Positions 10,108 through 19,947 are shown, numbered from the stretch's first letter. The stretch is DNA of 64,000 bases from an uncultured Bacteroidota bacterium (GCA_902560045.1 CACEKJ010000001.1:62001-126000), one strand, 5' to 3'. Made by a program: numbers and translations. Notes: generated by a model from the sequence alone, not told the origin.

Positions 10108-10607
10108 ACGAATTGACTAATTGAATTAAAATTAAATTTTTTGGAAAGTGATTTAGTGTATTCTCCATTATATGAAACTTTTCTAAAACCTACAGACTCA
10201 AAACATTTTATACTAGCTAAATTTTTATTTGAAATATTACAATAAAGATTCTTGATTTTTAATCTTTTTAAAGTGTATTCAACGAGAATATTAAGTGCTA
10301 AAGATCCGTACCCCTTGGATCTGTTATTTTTTTCAGCAATAATCAAACTTACACCTGACCTACTATTTTTAAAATCAATATCAAATAAGTCTATAAAACC
10401 AATTCTAGAATGATCAGATTTTTTACAAATTACCAGTCTTAATTGCTTGGTTAAATTAATTGGAAGTTTTGATTGATTTATGAGTAATTTGAGTTCCTTA
10501 TTTTCAAATTTAGAAATCGTATTAGAGGATTTCCAATTTTCATGATCATTTTCCACATAATTGAGAAATGATAAGTCACTGTCGTTTAATTTTCTTAGGT
10601 AGATCAT
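10098..10607 (-). CDS. GNAT family N-acetyltransferase
   Basis: GVSLIIAEKNNRSKGYGSLALNILVEY...SIKCFESVGF. Confidence 0.85.
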   Translation of the reverse strand: MIYLRKLNDSDLSFLNYVENDHENWKSSNTISKFENKELKLLINQSKLPINLTKQLRLVICKKSDHSRIGFIDLFDIDFKNSRSGVSLIIAEKNNRSKGYGSLALNILVEYTLKRLKIKNLYCNISNKNLASIKCFESVGFRKVSYNGEYTKSLSKKFNFNSISQFVCT

Positions 10608-11404
10608 TTGTCTAGATTATATTCTCCCGAGTATACCAGCTCTACTCCACCTGAAAGCCATATGTCTGAATAGGTTGACTCGATTTTTTTTAAGGAAACT
10701 TTCAACTCTCCACCTTTAGTGTAAATTAGAACTTTATCATTATTGATTTTTGAATTAATTTCTAAACAAACTGCTAATGCTACTGCTCCTGTGCCACATG
10801 AAAGAGTTTCATCTTCAACTCCTCTTTCATAGGTTCTTAAATTGACTTCTTCATTTGAAACAGAAAAATAGTTAATGTTTACACCCTTAGTAAAATTTTT
10901 TTTAAAATGATTTTTAATAGATTTTGATTCATCAATGATATCAAAATTGTTAATGTCAGATTTTTGAATTAATAAATGTGGAGAACCTGAATCAACAAAA
11001 GTTGCATTGTACCCATTATTAAAATGTTTAATTTTTAGAGCATCAATGTTATTCATTTTAACGCTGATCGCATCATCAATTATTTTTGCCTGATGGATTC
11101 CATCAATTGCTTCAAATCTGGCACTATCTTTAACAATTCCCAAAAATTTTGCGAAATGAGTTATGCATCTTGATCCGTTACCGCAAAATCCAGACTCCGA
11201 TGAATCTGCATTGAAATAAACCATTTTAAAATCTAGATTTTTATGATTCTCTAGCAGAATTAAACCATCCGAACCTACTCCTGTTTTTCTATTACATAAT
11301 TTTTGAATCAGCAAGGAATTGTTTTTGTCAAAGGTTAAATTTCTATTATCAACAATAATAAAATCATTTCCAGTACCTTGATATTTATAAAATTTCAATG
11401 CCAT
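10604..11404 (-). CDS. dapF: Diaminopimelate epimerase
   Basis: MALKFYKYQGTGNDFIIVDNR...FCGNGSRC...ERGVEDETLSCGTGAVA. Confidence 0.96.
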   Translation of the reverse strand: MALKFYKYQGTGNDFIIVDNRNLTFDKNNSLLIQKLCNRKTGVGSDGLILLENHKNLDFKMVYFNADSSESGFCGNGSRCITHFAKFLGIVKDSARFEAIDGIHQAKIIDDAISVKMNNIDALKIKHFNNGYNATFVDSGSPHLLIQKSDINNFDIIDESKSIKNHFKKNFTKGVNINYFSVSNEEVNLRTYERGVEDETLSCGTGAVALAVCLEINSKINNDKVLIYTKGGELKVSLKKIESTYSDIWLSGGVELVYSGEYNLDK

Positions 11405-11509
11405 CAAAGCAAATATAGCAATATTTAACTCACTTAATATTGTTAAATATGAGTTAAAAAATTTAGCAGGAAAATTGATAATATATAATTTTAAATAAAG
11501 TTTTATGAC

Positions 11510-12937
11510 ATGAAAAAAATATTAATTTATTCTGTTGGAATTGTATCATTGATACTGTTTATGCTTCTTACTACCTACTACATTAAAAGCACTATTGAAT
11601 CTAATATTGAGAAAATCAAAAGTGATAATAGCAAGGAGGTAATGTTAGAGAATTTTAAAAAAACCAGAAATAATGATTTAACTTATTTAAACACGCAAAC
11701 TCCTGACTTTGTTGAAATAGCAAAAAAATCCATTAATACAGTAGTTCATGTCAAAAGCGCATCGTCTAATTCCTCAGATTTTAGTATAGAAGATTTTTTA
11801 TTTGGAAGAGCACAGAAAAGACCTCAGATGGGTTCTGGTTCTGGTGTGATCATTTCATCTGACGGTTACATAATAACAAATCACCATGTTATCGAAAATG
11901 CAGAAGATATACAAATAACAACTAATGACAATCAGTCCTATGAAGCTAAAATCATTGGTAGTGATGAACAAAATGATATTGCATTGCTTAAAATAGAATC
12001 CTCTGAAGAGTTACCTTATGCAGTTTTTGGTGATAGCGACTCAACTCAAATTGGGGAATGGGTTCTTGCAGTAGGCAACCCTTTCAATTTAACATCTACC
12101 GTAACGGCTGGAATTATTTCTGCAAAATCAAGAAGTTTGGATCCAACGGGTAGAACTACTCAATCCTATATCCAAACTGATGCTGCTGTTAATCCAGGAA
12201 ATTCAGGTGGTGCCTTAATTAATGATAAAGGTGAATTAATTGGAATAAATACAGCTATCCAAACGCAGACTGGATCTTACGTAGGTTATTCGTTTGCTGT
12301 TCCCAGTAATATTGCAAAAAAAGTAATTGAAGATATCTTAGAATATGGAATCGTTCAATATGGATTTTTAGGTGTCACAGGTACTTCATTAAATAGTGCT
12401 AGAGCAAAAGAATTAGATGTTTCTGATACAGAAGGTTTTTATATTAACGGAATTGATAAAGAATCAGGTGCAAAATCAGCAGGTATCAAAATTGGTGATA
12501 TAATAAAGGATATTGACGGAATTAAAATTTCAAAATTTTCTGATTTAAAAGGATATTTAAATACGAAAAGACCTAATGATATTGTAAATATTAATCTTAA
12601 AAGAGATAATGAATCAAGAAAAGTAAGTGTACAATTAAATAGAAATGAAAGAATAAATTTTTATTTAATTGGCATACTTAAAAATATGAGTAAAAAAGAG
12701 TTAAGTAAAAAAGAGTTAAATCAAGGGGTTAAAATTTCTGAATTTAACTCTGATTATAAAAATTACTGGGAAGACTATGGGGTAAAAGAAGGTGATGTAA
12801 TTAAAAAAATAAATGGAGCTGTGATTAACTCAATTGCTGATATTGATAAAATTGTAAAGTCCAGAAACTACTACGACCCTGTAACAATTGAAATATTAAC
12901 TACTGATAATAAGATAGAAAGATTTAACTTTAGATAA
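11510..12937 (+). CDS. degP: Do-like periplasmic serine protease DegP/HtrA (two PDZ-like regions)
   Basis: GSGSGVIISSDGYIITNHHVI...QNDIALLKI...DAAVNPGNSGGALIN catalytic triad motifs. Confidence 0.95.
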   Translation: MKKILIYSVGIVSLILFMLLTTYYIKSTIESNIEKIKSDNSKEVMLENFKKTRNNDLTYLNTQTPDFVEIAKKSINTVVHVKSASSNSSDFSIEDFLFGRAQKRPQMGSGSGVIISSDGYIITNHHVIENAEDIQITTNDNQSYEAKIIGSDEQNDIALLKIESSEELPYAVFGDSDSTQIGEWVLAVGNPFNLTSTVTAGIISAKSRSLDPTGRTTQSYIQTDAAVNPGNSGGALINDKGELIGINTAIQTQTGSYVGYSFAVPSNIAKKVIEDILEYGIVQYGFLGVTGTSLNSARAKELDVSDTEGFYINGIDKESGAKSAGIKIGDIIKDIDGIKISKFSDLKGYLNTKRPNDIVNINLKRDNESRKVSVQLNRNERINFYLIGILKNMSKKELSKKELNQGVKISEFNSDYKNYWEDYGVKEGDVIKKINGAVINSIADIDKIVKSRNYYDPVTIEILTTDNKIERFNFR

Positions 12938-12946
12938 ATATTTCGA

Positions 12947-13618
12947 ATGAGAATAGATATTATTTCTGCAGTGCCTGAATTATTGTCGGGTCCTTTTGAC
13001 TCTTCAATAATCAAAAAAAGTATTGATAAAAATTTAGCAGAAATACATATTCATAATTTAAGAAATTACGCTTCAAACAAATACAAATCCGTTGATGATT
13101 ATCAATACGGTGGAGGGGCTGGAATGGTAATGCTAATTGAACCGATTGACAAATGCATCTCACAACTTAAAAAAGAAAGAGATTACGACGAGATTATATA
13201 TATGAGTCCAGACGGCAAGAAATTAAATCAGCAAGTCTGTAACAAGTTGTCATGTTTTAAAAACATAATTATTTTATGTGGACACTATAAAGGAATTGAT
13301 CAAAGAGTAAGAGACAATTTAATTACAAGTGAAATATCTATAGGTGACTATGTATTAACTGGTGGAGAATTACCTGCAGCAATTTTAACTGACAGTATCA
13401 TTCGTTTAATCCCTGGAGTTTTAGGAGATGAAACCTCTGCATTAACAGATTCATTTCAGGATAATTTATTGTCGTTTCCAGTGTATACACGACCAAAAGA
13501 ATACAAATCTTGGGAAGTTCCTGAAATTCTACTAAGTGGAGATAGTAAAAAAATAGAAAAATGGAGGATTGAACAGTCAATCAAATCAACAAAGAAAAAA
13601 AGACCAGATTTATTATAA
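12947..13618 (+). CDS. trmD: tRNA (guanine-N1)-methyltransferase TrmD
   Basis: [40 protein letters not shown]. Confidence 0.97.
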   Translation: MRIDIISAVPELLSGPFDSSIIKKSIDKNLAEIHIHNLRNYASNKYKSVDDYQYGGGAGMVMLIEPIDKCISQLKKERDYDEIIYMSPDGKKLNQQVCNKLSCFKNIIILCGHYKGIDQRVRDNLITSEISIGDYVLTGGELPAAILTDSIIRLIPGVLGDETSALTDSFQDNLLSFPVYTRPKEYKSWEVPEILLSGDSKKIEKWRIEQSIKSTKKKRPDLL

Positions 13619-13659
13619 ATTTATTAAGCATAAATTTCTCTGTAATTTATTTTTTTAAT

Positions 13660-13667
13660 TATATTTG
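13660..13667 (+). promoter_or_regulatory. Bacteroidota -7 element TATATTTG upstream of rplS
   Basis: Exact match to TAnnTTTG consensus, about 70 nt upstream of the rplS ATG. Confidence 0.6.
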
Positions 13668-13737
13668 CACGCGTTTCTATTCAACCTCTTAGTTAAAGAA
13701 ACTTACGTTGGCTAGAACTAACTCAAAAAAATTTAAA

Positions 13738-14088
13738 ATGAGTTCATTAGTAAAGTTTGTAGAAGATCAACTAGTTCAAAACAAAGATCTCCCATCTTTT
13801 AGCTCTGGAGATACCATTACTGTTTATTACGAAATCAAGGAAGGTAGCAAAACTAGAACACAGTTTTTTAAGGGGGTAGTATTACAAAGAAGGGGTTCTG
13901 GTTCAACAGAAACCTTTACAATTAGAAAAATGTCTGGTTCTACAGGCGTTGAAAGAATTTTTCCTATTAATTCACCTTCACTTCAAAAAATTGAAGTCAA
14001 CAAAAGAGGTAAAGTAAGAAGAGCAAGAATATTTTATTTTAGAAATCTTACTGGTAAAAAAGCTAAAATCAAGGAAAAGAGAAGTTAA
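13738..14088 (+). CDS. rplS: 50S ribosomal protein L19 (ATG 13738 preferred over the TTG 13708 in the track)
   Basis: MSSLVKFVEDQ...GDTITVYYEIKEGSKTRTQFFKGVVLQRRG...RKMSGSTGVERIFPI. Confidence 0.95.
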   Translation: MSSLVKFVEDQLVQNKDLPSFSSGDTITVYYEIKEGSKTRTQFFKGVVLQRRGSGSTETFTIRKMSGSTGVERIFPINSPSLQKIEVNKRGKVRRARIFYFRNLTGKKAKIKEKRS

Positions 14089-14168
14089 TTTATACTTTTC
14101 AACAATTGTTAATATCGTTAGTTCACAACAGGTTAACATCTTTATTTTAAAATTTCATTGAATACTCA

Positions 14169-14671
14169 ACATTCTTTATAAATTAGTGTCAGGATTTGTT
14201 TGTAGTGGATCCCAAAAGGATCAACAAACACTTTAAAGTGATTACAAATTCAAAGAATGTTCTTTAAAATAGATTGCTTACAGAATTAAGGGGTAACCCA
14301 AAATTCGAAATCAGAGAGAAACTAAATTTTAAAATGTGTGCCTGCACAATTTTAGAAAGAAAGACTCACTCTCCCGAGTGGCCTAGCCCCAAAGGAGTCC
14401 CAAAAAGCCTAGCTTCGAGGGAGAAAGCCCAATAGGCGAATCAAGTAACCCATCGGGTGCTATCTGATCGAAAGAAAAGATAGAAGTAAGTAATCAGGAA
14501 TCAAAAAGGGAAAATCTCTTAGGAGACGAGTAACAAAAAGATTCCGACAATAGCGAAGATGTTTACCAGCAAAGCTCCTAGAGCTATGCAATTCGGAAAC
14601 GAAGGCAAACATATTCGATATTAACAGAGCCGCACCGTGTAGCAATACATAAGTGCGGCTTTCGTTTTTTA
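14169..14671 (+). ncRNA. Large structured RNA candidate, family not recognised
   Basis: Noncoding gap with many nested perfect stems, e.g. 14169-14178/14253-14262, 14284-14288+14291-14293/14298-14300+14303-14307 capped by GTAA, 14368-14372/14377-14381, 14498-14503/14541-14546, 14574-14578/14582-14586, 14629-14636/14654-14661, and a final T6 tract. Confidence 0.7.
14629..14671 (+). terminator. Intrinsic terminator at 3' end of the RNA candidate
   Basis: AGCCGCAC ... TGTA GCAA TACA ... GTGCGGCT followed by TTCGTTTTTT. Confidence 0.8.
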
Positions 14672-14713
14672 ATAACTATTTTACTTTTATTCTTTTATTT
14701 TATCCCTGTTTTT

Positions 14714-14721
14714 TATATTTG
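14714..14721 (+). promoter_or_regulatory. Bacteroidota -7 element TATATTTG upstream of icd
   Basis: Exact TAnnTTTG match 26 nt upstream of the icd ATG and downstream of the RNA terminator. Confidence 0.6.
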
Positions 14722-14747
14722 AATCACTAACTATTCAGAAGAAATTA

Positions 14748-16958
14748 ATGTCGAAGATTATTTATACCAAAACAGATGAAGCGCCAGCTTTAGCTACGGT
14801 TTCATTGTTACCAATTATTCAAGCTTTTACAAAGTCATCAGGAGTTGAATTTGAAACTAGAGACATCTCTTTGTCTTCAAGAATATTAGCAACATTTAAT
14901 GATTATTTGGGTAGTAAAATAAAATATGAAAATGATTTAGAATTTTTAAGTAAACTTGTAAAAGATCCAGACGCAAACATTATCAAACTACCCAATATAA
15001 GTGCTTCAATTCCACAGCTTAAAAAAGCAATAAGCGAATTGCAATCCAAAGGATTTAAAATTCCAAATTACCCTGACAAACCTGATGATGAAAATCAATT
15101 AATCATTAAATCTATATATGATAAAATTAAAGGTAGTGCAGTTAATCCAGTACTAAGAGAAGGCAATTCAGATCGTAGAGTTCCTGATGCAATTAAAAAT
15201 TATATAAAATCAAACCCTCATAAACTTGGGAAATGGAGTTCAAATTCTAAAACACATGTTTCTTCTATGAAAAATGGTGATTTTAAAAATAATGAAAAAT
15301 CTTTGATAAGTGACAGGCACGAACTACTGAATATTTATCACTACGACTCTGATAATAAGAAAACAATATTAAAAGAAAATATAACTATTCATAAAGGAGC
15401 CATCATTGACTGTAGTTTTATGAGTATTAAAAGCCTACAAAAATTTATTGAACAAGAAATTTTTGATTGTAAGTTCAAAAATTTGCTTTTTTCATTACAC
15501 TTAAAGGCCTCAATGATGAAGGTTAGTGACCCAATAATTTTTGGACATGTATTAAAAGTTTTTTTTAAAAGATTTATTGAAAAAAATGATGATCTATTAA
15601 AAGATTTAAATGTTAATTTAAATAGTGGTTTATCTAATTTATATGATAAAATAAATGGTCTTGAAAAAACTGTAAAAGAAAAATTATTTTCAGAGCTGGA
15701 AGACGAATTTAATATTGGACCTGAAGTTGCTATGGTAAATTCTGAAAACAACATAACAAACTTTCATATACCTAGTGATGTAATTATAGATGCTTCTATG
15801 CCAGCTATGATCAAAAGCTCTGGAAAAATGTGGAATAAAAATGGGGAATTAAAAGATACCAAAGCAGTTATTCCTGATAGCAGTTATGCTTCAATATATC
15901 AGGCCACTATTGATTTTTGTAAAAAACATGGTGAATTTGATCCTTCAACTATGGGTACAGTTCAAAATGTCGGATTGATGGCTAAAAAGGCAGAAGAATA
16001 TGGATCACATGACAAAACTTTTGAAATAAAAGAATCTGGTAAAGTATGTGTTGAAACAAAAGACGGAAAAATATTATTTACCCATGATGTGATGATCGGG
16101 GATATATGGAGAATGTGCATTGTAAGAAATGAAGCAATAAATGACTGGATAAATTTAGCTATAAAAAGAGCAGAGACAACAAAATACCCAACCGTCTTCT
16201 GGTTAGATCAGGAACGTTCTCATGATAAACAATTGATTAAAGTAGTAAAAAATGAACTTAAAAAATTAGATATCTCCTCCTTAGATATTCAAATTCTATC
16301 TCCTTATGAAGCTACAGTATTTACTTTAAAAAAGATTAAAAAAGGAGAAAATGTAATCTCTGTTTCTGGAAATGTTTTAAGAGATTATTTAACAGACTTG
16401 TTCCCGATATTAGAATTAGGAACTAGTGCAAAAATGTTATCAATAGTACCATTAATGAATGGAGGTAAATTATTTGAAACAGGAGCAGGCGGATCAGCCC
16501 CAAAACATGTACAACAATTAAACGACGAAAATCATTTAAGATGGGATTCACTTGGTGAATTTTTAGCTATTTCCGTAGCATTAGAAAACATAGGAATACA
16601 AAATTCAAATTCTAAAATTCTTTCTGAATGTCTTACAAATGCAATAGAAAAACTACTTAAAAATCATAAATCTCCATCGAGAAATGTTGGGGAAATTGAT
16701 AATCGAGGAAGTCATTTTTATTTGGCTTTATTTTGGGCTGAATTTTTATCAATTCAAAATAAAAACATTTCACTTAAAGAAGAATTTAGTGATCTTTATA
16801 AAGTTCTTTCAGAAAATGAAAAAGTGATAATTGATGAGATTAATGAAAATCAAGGAAATAAAATTGATTTAAACGGTTACTACAAAACCGATGATCATAA
16901 GACCAAAAATGTTATGAGACCATCAAAAACTTTAAATTTGATCATTGACAATCTATAA
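14748..16958 (+). CDS. icd: NADP-dependent isocitrate dehydrogenase, monomeric type
   Basis: MSKIIYTKTDEAPALATVSLLPIIQAF...ILREGNSDRR-like VLREGNSDRRVP...GAGGSAPKHVQQL; 736 aa. Confidence 0.97.
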   Translation: MSKIIYTKTDEAPALATVSLLPIIQAFTKSSGVEFETRDISLSSRILATFNDYLGSKIKYENDLEFLSKLVKDPDANIIKLPNISASIPQLKKAISELQSKGFKIPNYPDKPDDENQLIIKSIYDKIKGSAVNPVLREGNSDRRVPDAIKNYIKSNPHKLGKWSSNSKTHVSSMKNGDFKNNEKSLISDRHELLNIYHYDSDNKKTILKENITIHKGAIIDCSFMSIKSLQKFIEQEIFDCKFKNLLFSLHLKASMMKVSDPIIFGHVLKVFFKRFIEKNDDLLKDLNVNLNSGLSNLYDKINGLEKTVKEKLFSELEDEFNIGPEVAMVNSENNITNFHIPSDVIIDASMPAMIKSSGKMWNKNGELKDTKAVIPDSSYASIYQATIDFCKKHGEFDPSTMGTVQNVGLMAKKAEEYGSHDKTFEIKESGKVCVETKDGKILFTHDVMIGDIWRMCIVRNEAINDWINLAIKRAETTKYPTVFWLDQERSHDKQLIKVVKNELKKLDISSLDIQILSPYEATVFTLKKIKKGENVISVSGNVLRDYLTDLFPILELGTSAKMLSIVPLMNGGKLFETGAGGSAPKHVQQLNDENHLRWDSLGEFLAISVALENIGIQNSNSKILSECLTNAIEKLLKNHKSPSRNVGEIDNRGSHFYLALFWAEFLSIQNKNISLKEEFSDLYKVLSENEKVIIDEINENQGNKIDLNGYYKTDDHKTKNVMRPSKTLNLIIDNL

Positions 16959-17782
16959 ATACACAAATCATTAAAACAACTGAAAAAGATTCAAACTACA
17001 CAAACTTAGAAAACAAATCAGTTCACGAAATATTAACGGAAATTAATTCTGAAGATAATTCTGTAGCAGAATCTGTAAAAAAATCGATTCCTCAAATTCT
17101 AAAACTAATTGAAAATGCTTCAAAATTGGTTTTAGATAACGGAAGGATTTTTTACATCGGCTCTGGAACAAGTGGTAGACTAGGAATTGTTGATGCATCT
17201 GAATGTTTACCCACTTTTGGAATTGATGATAAAATTTTCGGTATAATTGCTGGTGGGGATAAAGCGATAAGAGTTTCACAGGAATTTGCTGAAGATTCTA
17301 ATACTCAGGCATGGAATGACTTAAATAAACACAATCTGTCAAAAAATGATTTTGTTATTGGAATTTCTGCTTCAGGATCAACTCCCTATGTGGTTTCGGG
17401 AATAAAAAAATGTAAAGAGAACGGTATATCAACCGGTTGCATTAGTTGTAATGAAAACTCTGAATTATCTAATATCTGTGATTTTCCTGTAGAGGTTATC
17501 GTTGGCCCTGAATACATTACAGGAAGCTCTAGAATGAAAGCAGGTACAGCTCAAAAGATGATATTAAATATGATTTCAACAACTGTGATGATAAAACTAG
17601 GTAGAGTCTTTAACAATAAGATGGTTGATATGAAATTATCCAATAACAAATTACAGGAAAGAGCAATTAGAATGTTGCAATCAATCTTAAAAATTGACAG
17701 AGAATATGCAGAACAATTGATTAAAGAAAACAACAATGTTAGAATGTCAATAGAAAAATTTAAAAAAGATGAAGAAAGATAA
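16955..17782 (+). CDS. murQ: N-acetylmuramic acid 6-phosphate etherase MurQ; apparent ATA start overlapping icd stop
   Basis: (ATA)NTQIIKTTEKDSNYTNLENKSVHEILTEINSED...FYIGSGTSGRLGIVDASECLPTFGI...GPEYITGSSRMKAGTAQKMILNM. Track start (TTG 17126) removes the conserved N-terminal TTE...LE region. Confidence 0.93.
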   Translation: MNTQIIKTTEKDSNYTNLENKSVHEILTEINSEDNSVAESVKKSIPQILKLIENASKLVLDNGRIFYIGSGTSGRLGIVDASECLPTFGIDDKIFGIIAGGDKAIRVSQEFAEDSNTQAWNDLNKHNLSKNDFVIGISASGSTPYVVSGIKKCKENGISTGCISCNENSELSNICDFPVEVIVGPEYITGSSRMKAGTAQKMILNMISTTVMIKLGRVFNNKMVDMKLSNNKLQERAIRMLQSILKIDREYAEQLIKENNNVRMSIEKFKKDEER

Positions 17783-17972
17783 AATTGTCAAAGCTATAAG
17801 AATTTTAATTTCTTCTTTAATACCAATATTTTTTGGCCCATTAATGATTCATTTGGGTCAAATAAAAGACAATTATTTACTTATTATTTTAGGTGTATTT
17901 ATTTGTTTAATTGCCATTGCAATGATCTTTATTTCATTATTTGGAATAATAAACGAACTATTTAAAAAATGA
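17769..17972 (+). CDS. Small two-helix membrane protein (resembles DUF6095)
   Basis: Two hydrophobic helices, 67 aa, overlaps the murQ 3' end. Confidence 0.7.
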   Translation: MKKDKIVKAIRILISSLIPIFFGPLMIHLGQIKDNYLLIILGVFICLIAIAMIFISLFGIINELFKK

Positions 17973-18000
17973 TTCATAATTTTATCACTCAATTTTAAAG

Positions 18001-19926
18001 ATGATTAAAGTAACACTAAAAGACGGGTCTGTTAGAGAATTTAATGATAACACTGATGTAATCTCAATTGCTAAAGACATAAGCGAAGGGCTTGCTAGAA
18101 ATGTTATTTCTGCTAAATTTAATAACCAAACAGTTGAAACCCAATCATCTTTAAATTCTGATGGAAATATTGAATTTTTTACTTGGGATGACGATGAAGG
18201 TAAAAAGGCATTTTGGCATTCTTCATCTCACGTAATGGCGCAAGCACTTCAAGAAATGTATCCTGGTATAAAACTCACTATTGGACCCGCAATTAAAAAT
18301 GGGTTTTACTACGATGTTGATTTGGGAGAACATAAAATATCTGAAACTGATTTTGGCAAAATTGAAAACAAAATGCTTGAAATATGTAGAGGTAAATTTG
18401 ATTTCAACATGAGATTGGTTTCAAAAGATGAAGCATTGGATTTTTATAATAACAAAAAAAACAACTATAAAGTTGAACTAATCCAGGAATTGAAGGATGG
18501 AGAAATTTCTTTTTGTGATCACGACACTTTTACTGATTTGTGTAAAGGAGGTCACATTCCAAATACTTCTATTATTAAGGCTGTAAAAATATTAAATATT
18601 TCAGGTGCTTTTTGGAAAGCAGACCAAAACAACAAGCAATTAACAAGAATTTATGGGATTTCGTTTCCCAAACAAAAACTTCTGAAAGAATACTTACACA
18701 ACATTGAACAAGCAAAACTTAGAGACCACAGAAAAATCGGTAAAAATTTAAAGTTATTTGCGTTTTCAAATAAAGTAGGCCAAGGTTTACCTTTATGGCT
18801 ACCTAAAGGAGTAGATTTAAGGACAAGATTAGAAGATTTTCTTAAAAAAGCACAGAAAAAAGCAGGTTATCAAATGGTTATAACCCCTCATATAGGTAAT
18901 AAAGAGCTTTATGTTACATCTGGACATTATGAAAAATATGGGGAGGATAGTTTTCAGCCAATAAGAACTCCGAAAGAAAATGAAGAGTTTTATTTAAAAC
19001 CTATGAATTGTCCGCATCATTGCGAAATTTATAATTCTCAAAAATTCAGTTACAAAGACTTACCTGTAAGATATGCTGAATTTGGTACGGTATATAGGTA
19101 TGAACAAAGTGGCGAACTACACGGTTTAACAAGAGCAAGAGGGTTTACTCAAGATGATGCACATATCTTTTGTACTGAGGATCAACTCGTTAGTGAATTT
19201 AAAAATGTTATTGATTTAACTCTATATGTATTTAACTCACTTGGTTTAAATGATTACAGTGTTCAAATTTCGGTTAGAGATCCAAACAACTTAAAAAAAT
19301 ATATTGGAGAGGTTGAAGTATGGGAAAAGTCAGAAAATGCCATAATCAAAGCAGTAAAAGATAAAAAACTTAATTATAAGATTGTCGAAGGTGAAGCTGC
19401 ATTTTATGGACCTAAATTAGATTTTATGGTGAATGATGCGTTAGGCAGACAATGGCAACTTGGAACGATTCAGGTAGATTATAACCTTCCTGAAAGATTT
19501 GATCTGACGTATGTTGATAAAGACAATACATCTAAAAGACCTGTGATGATACACCGTGCACCGTTTGGTAGTATGGAAAGGTTCATAGCAATTCTTTTAG
19601 AAAATACTGCTGGTAATTTACCATTATGGTTAACACCAAATCAATTTATCATCCTTCCATTAAGCGAAAAGCATGAAAAATACTGTAAAAATGTTTTAAA
19701 TTTGTTAGAAAATGACGAAATTCGCGGCCTGATTGATAACAGAAGTGAAACTATCGGTAGAAAAATAAGGGATGCAGAAGTTGATAAAATTCCTTTTATG
19801 CTGATTGTAGGAGAACAAGAATCAAATCAAGAAATGGTTTCGGTGAGAAGCCATGGAGGTAAAGATTTTGGTGTAATGAGAGTTGAAGATTTTGTTAAAA
19901 TCATTAAAGAACAAATAAAAATATAA
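18001..19926 (+). CDS. thrS: Threonyl-tRNA synthetase
   Basis: TGS domain, SSHVMAQALQEMYP, KPMNCPHHCEIY, RPVMIHRAPFGSMERF. Confidence 0.98.
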   Translation: MIKVTLKDGSVREFNDNTDVISIAKDISEGLARNVISAKFNNQTVETQSSLNSDGNIEFFTWDDDEGKKAFWHSSSHVMAQALQEMYPGIKLTIGPAIKNGFYYDVDLGEHKISETDFGKIENKMLEICRGKFDFNMRLVSKDEALDFYNNKKNNYKVELIQELKDGEISFCDHDTFTDLCKGGHIPNTSIIKAVKILNISGAFWKADQNNKQLTRIYGISFPKQKLLKEYLHNIEQAKLRDHRKIGKNLKLFAFSNKVGQGLPLWLPKGVDLRTRLEDFLKKAQKKAGYQMVITPHIGNKELYVTSGHYEKYGEDSFQPIRTPKENEEFYLKPMNCPHHCEIYNSQKFSYKDLPVRYAEFGTVYRYEQSGELHGLTRARGFTQDDAHIFCTEDQLVSEFKNVIDLTLYVFNSLGLNDYSVQISVRDPNNLKKYIGEVEVWEKSENAIIKAVKDKKLNYKIVEGEAAFYGPKLDFMVNDALGRQWQLGTIQVDYNLPERFDLTYVDKDNTSKRPVMIHRAPFGSMERFIAILLENTAGNLPLWLTPNQFIILPLSEKHEKYCKNVLNLLENDEIRGLIDNRSETIGRKIRDAEVDKIPFMLIVGEQESNQEMVSVRSHGGKDFGVMRVEDFVKIIKEQIKI

Positions 19927-19947
19927 GTTTAATTAAAACAATTAATT

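Noticed and set aside
13708-13737. TTG start giving MARTNSKKFK extension of L19
   Set aside because: L19 homologs start at M(E/S)xLxKFV; ATG 13738 fits better.
14460-14645. 61-aa minus-strand ORF inside the rplS-icd gap
   Set aside because: Lies within the structured RNA candidate, composition not protein-like; better explained as chance ORF.
14169-14671. Calling the structured RNA tmRNA, RNase P RNA, SRP RNA or a group I/II intron
   Set aside because: None of the conserved signatures I know for these could be located; left unassigned.
15389-15754. 121-aa ORF antisense to icd
   Set aside because: Same reason; low-complexity S/F/L-rich mirror frame.
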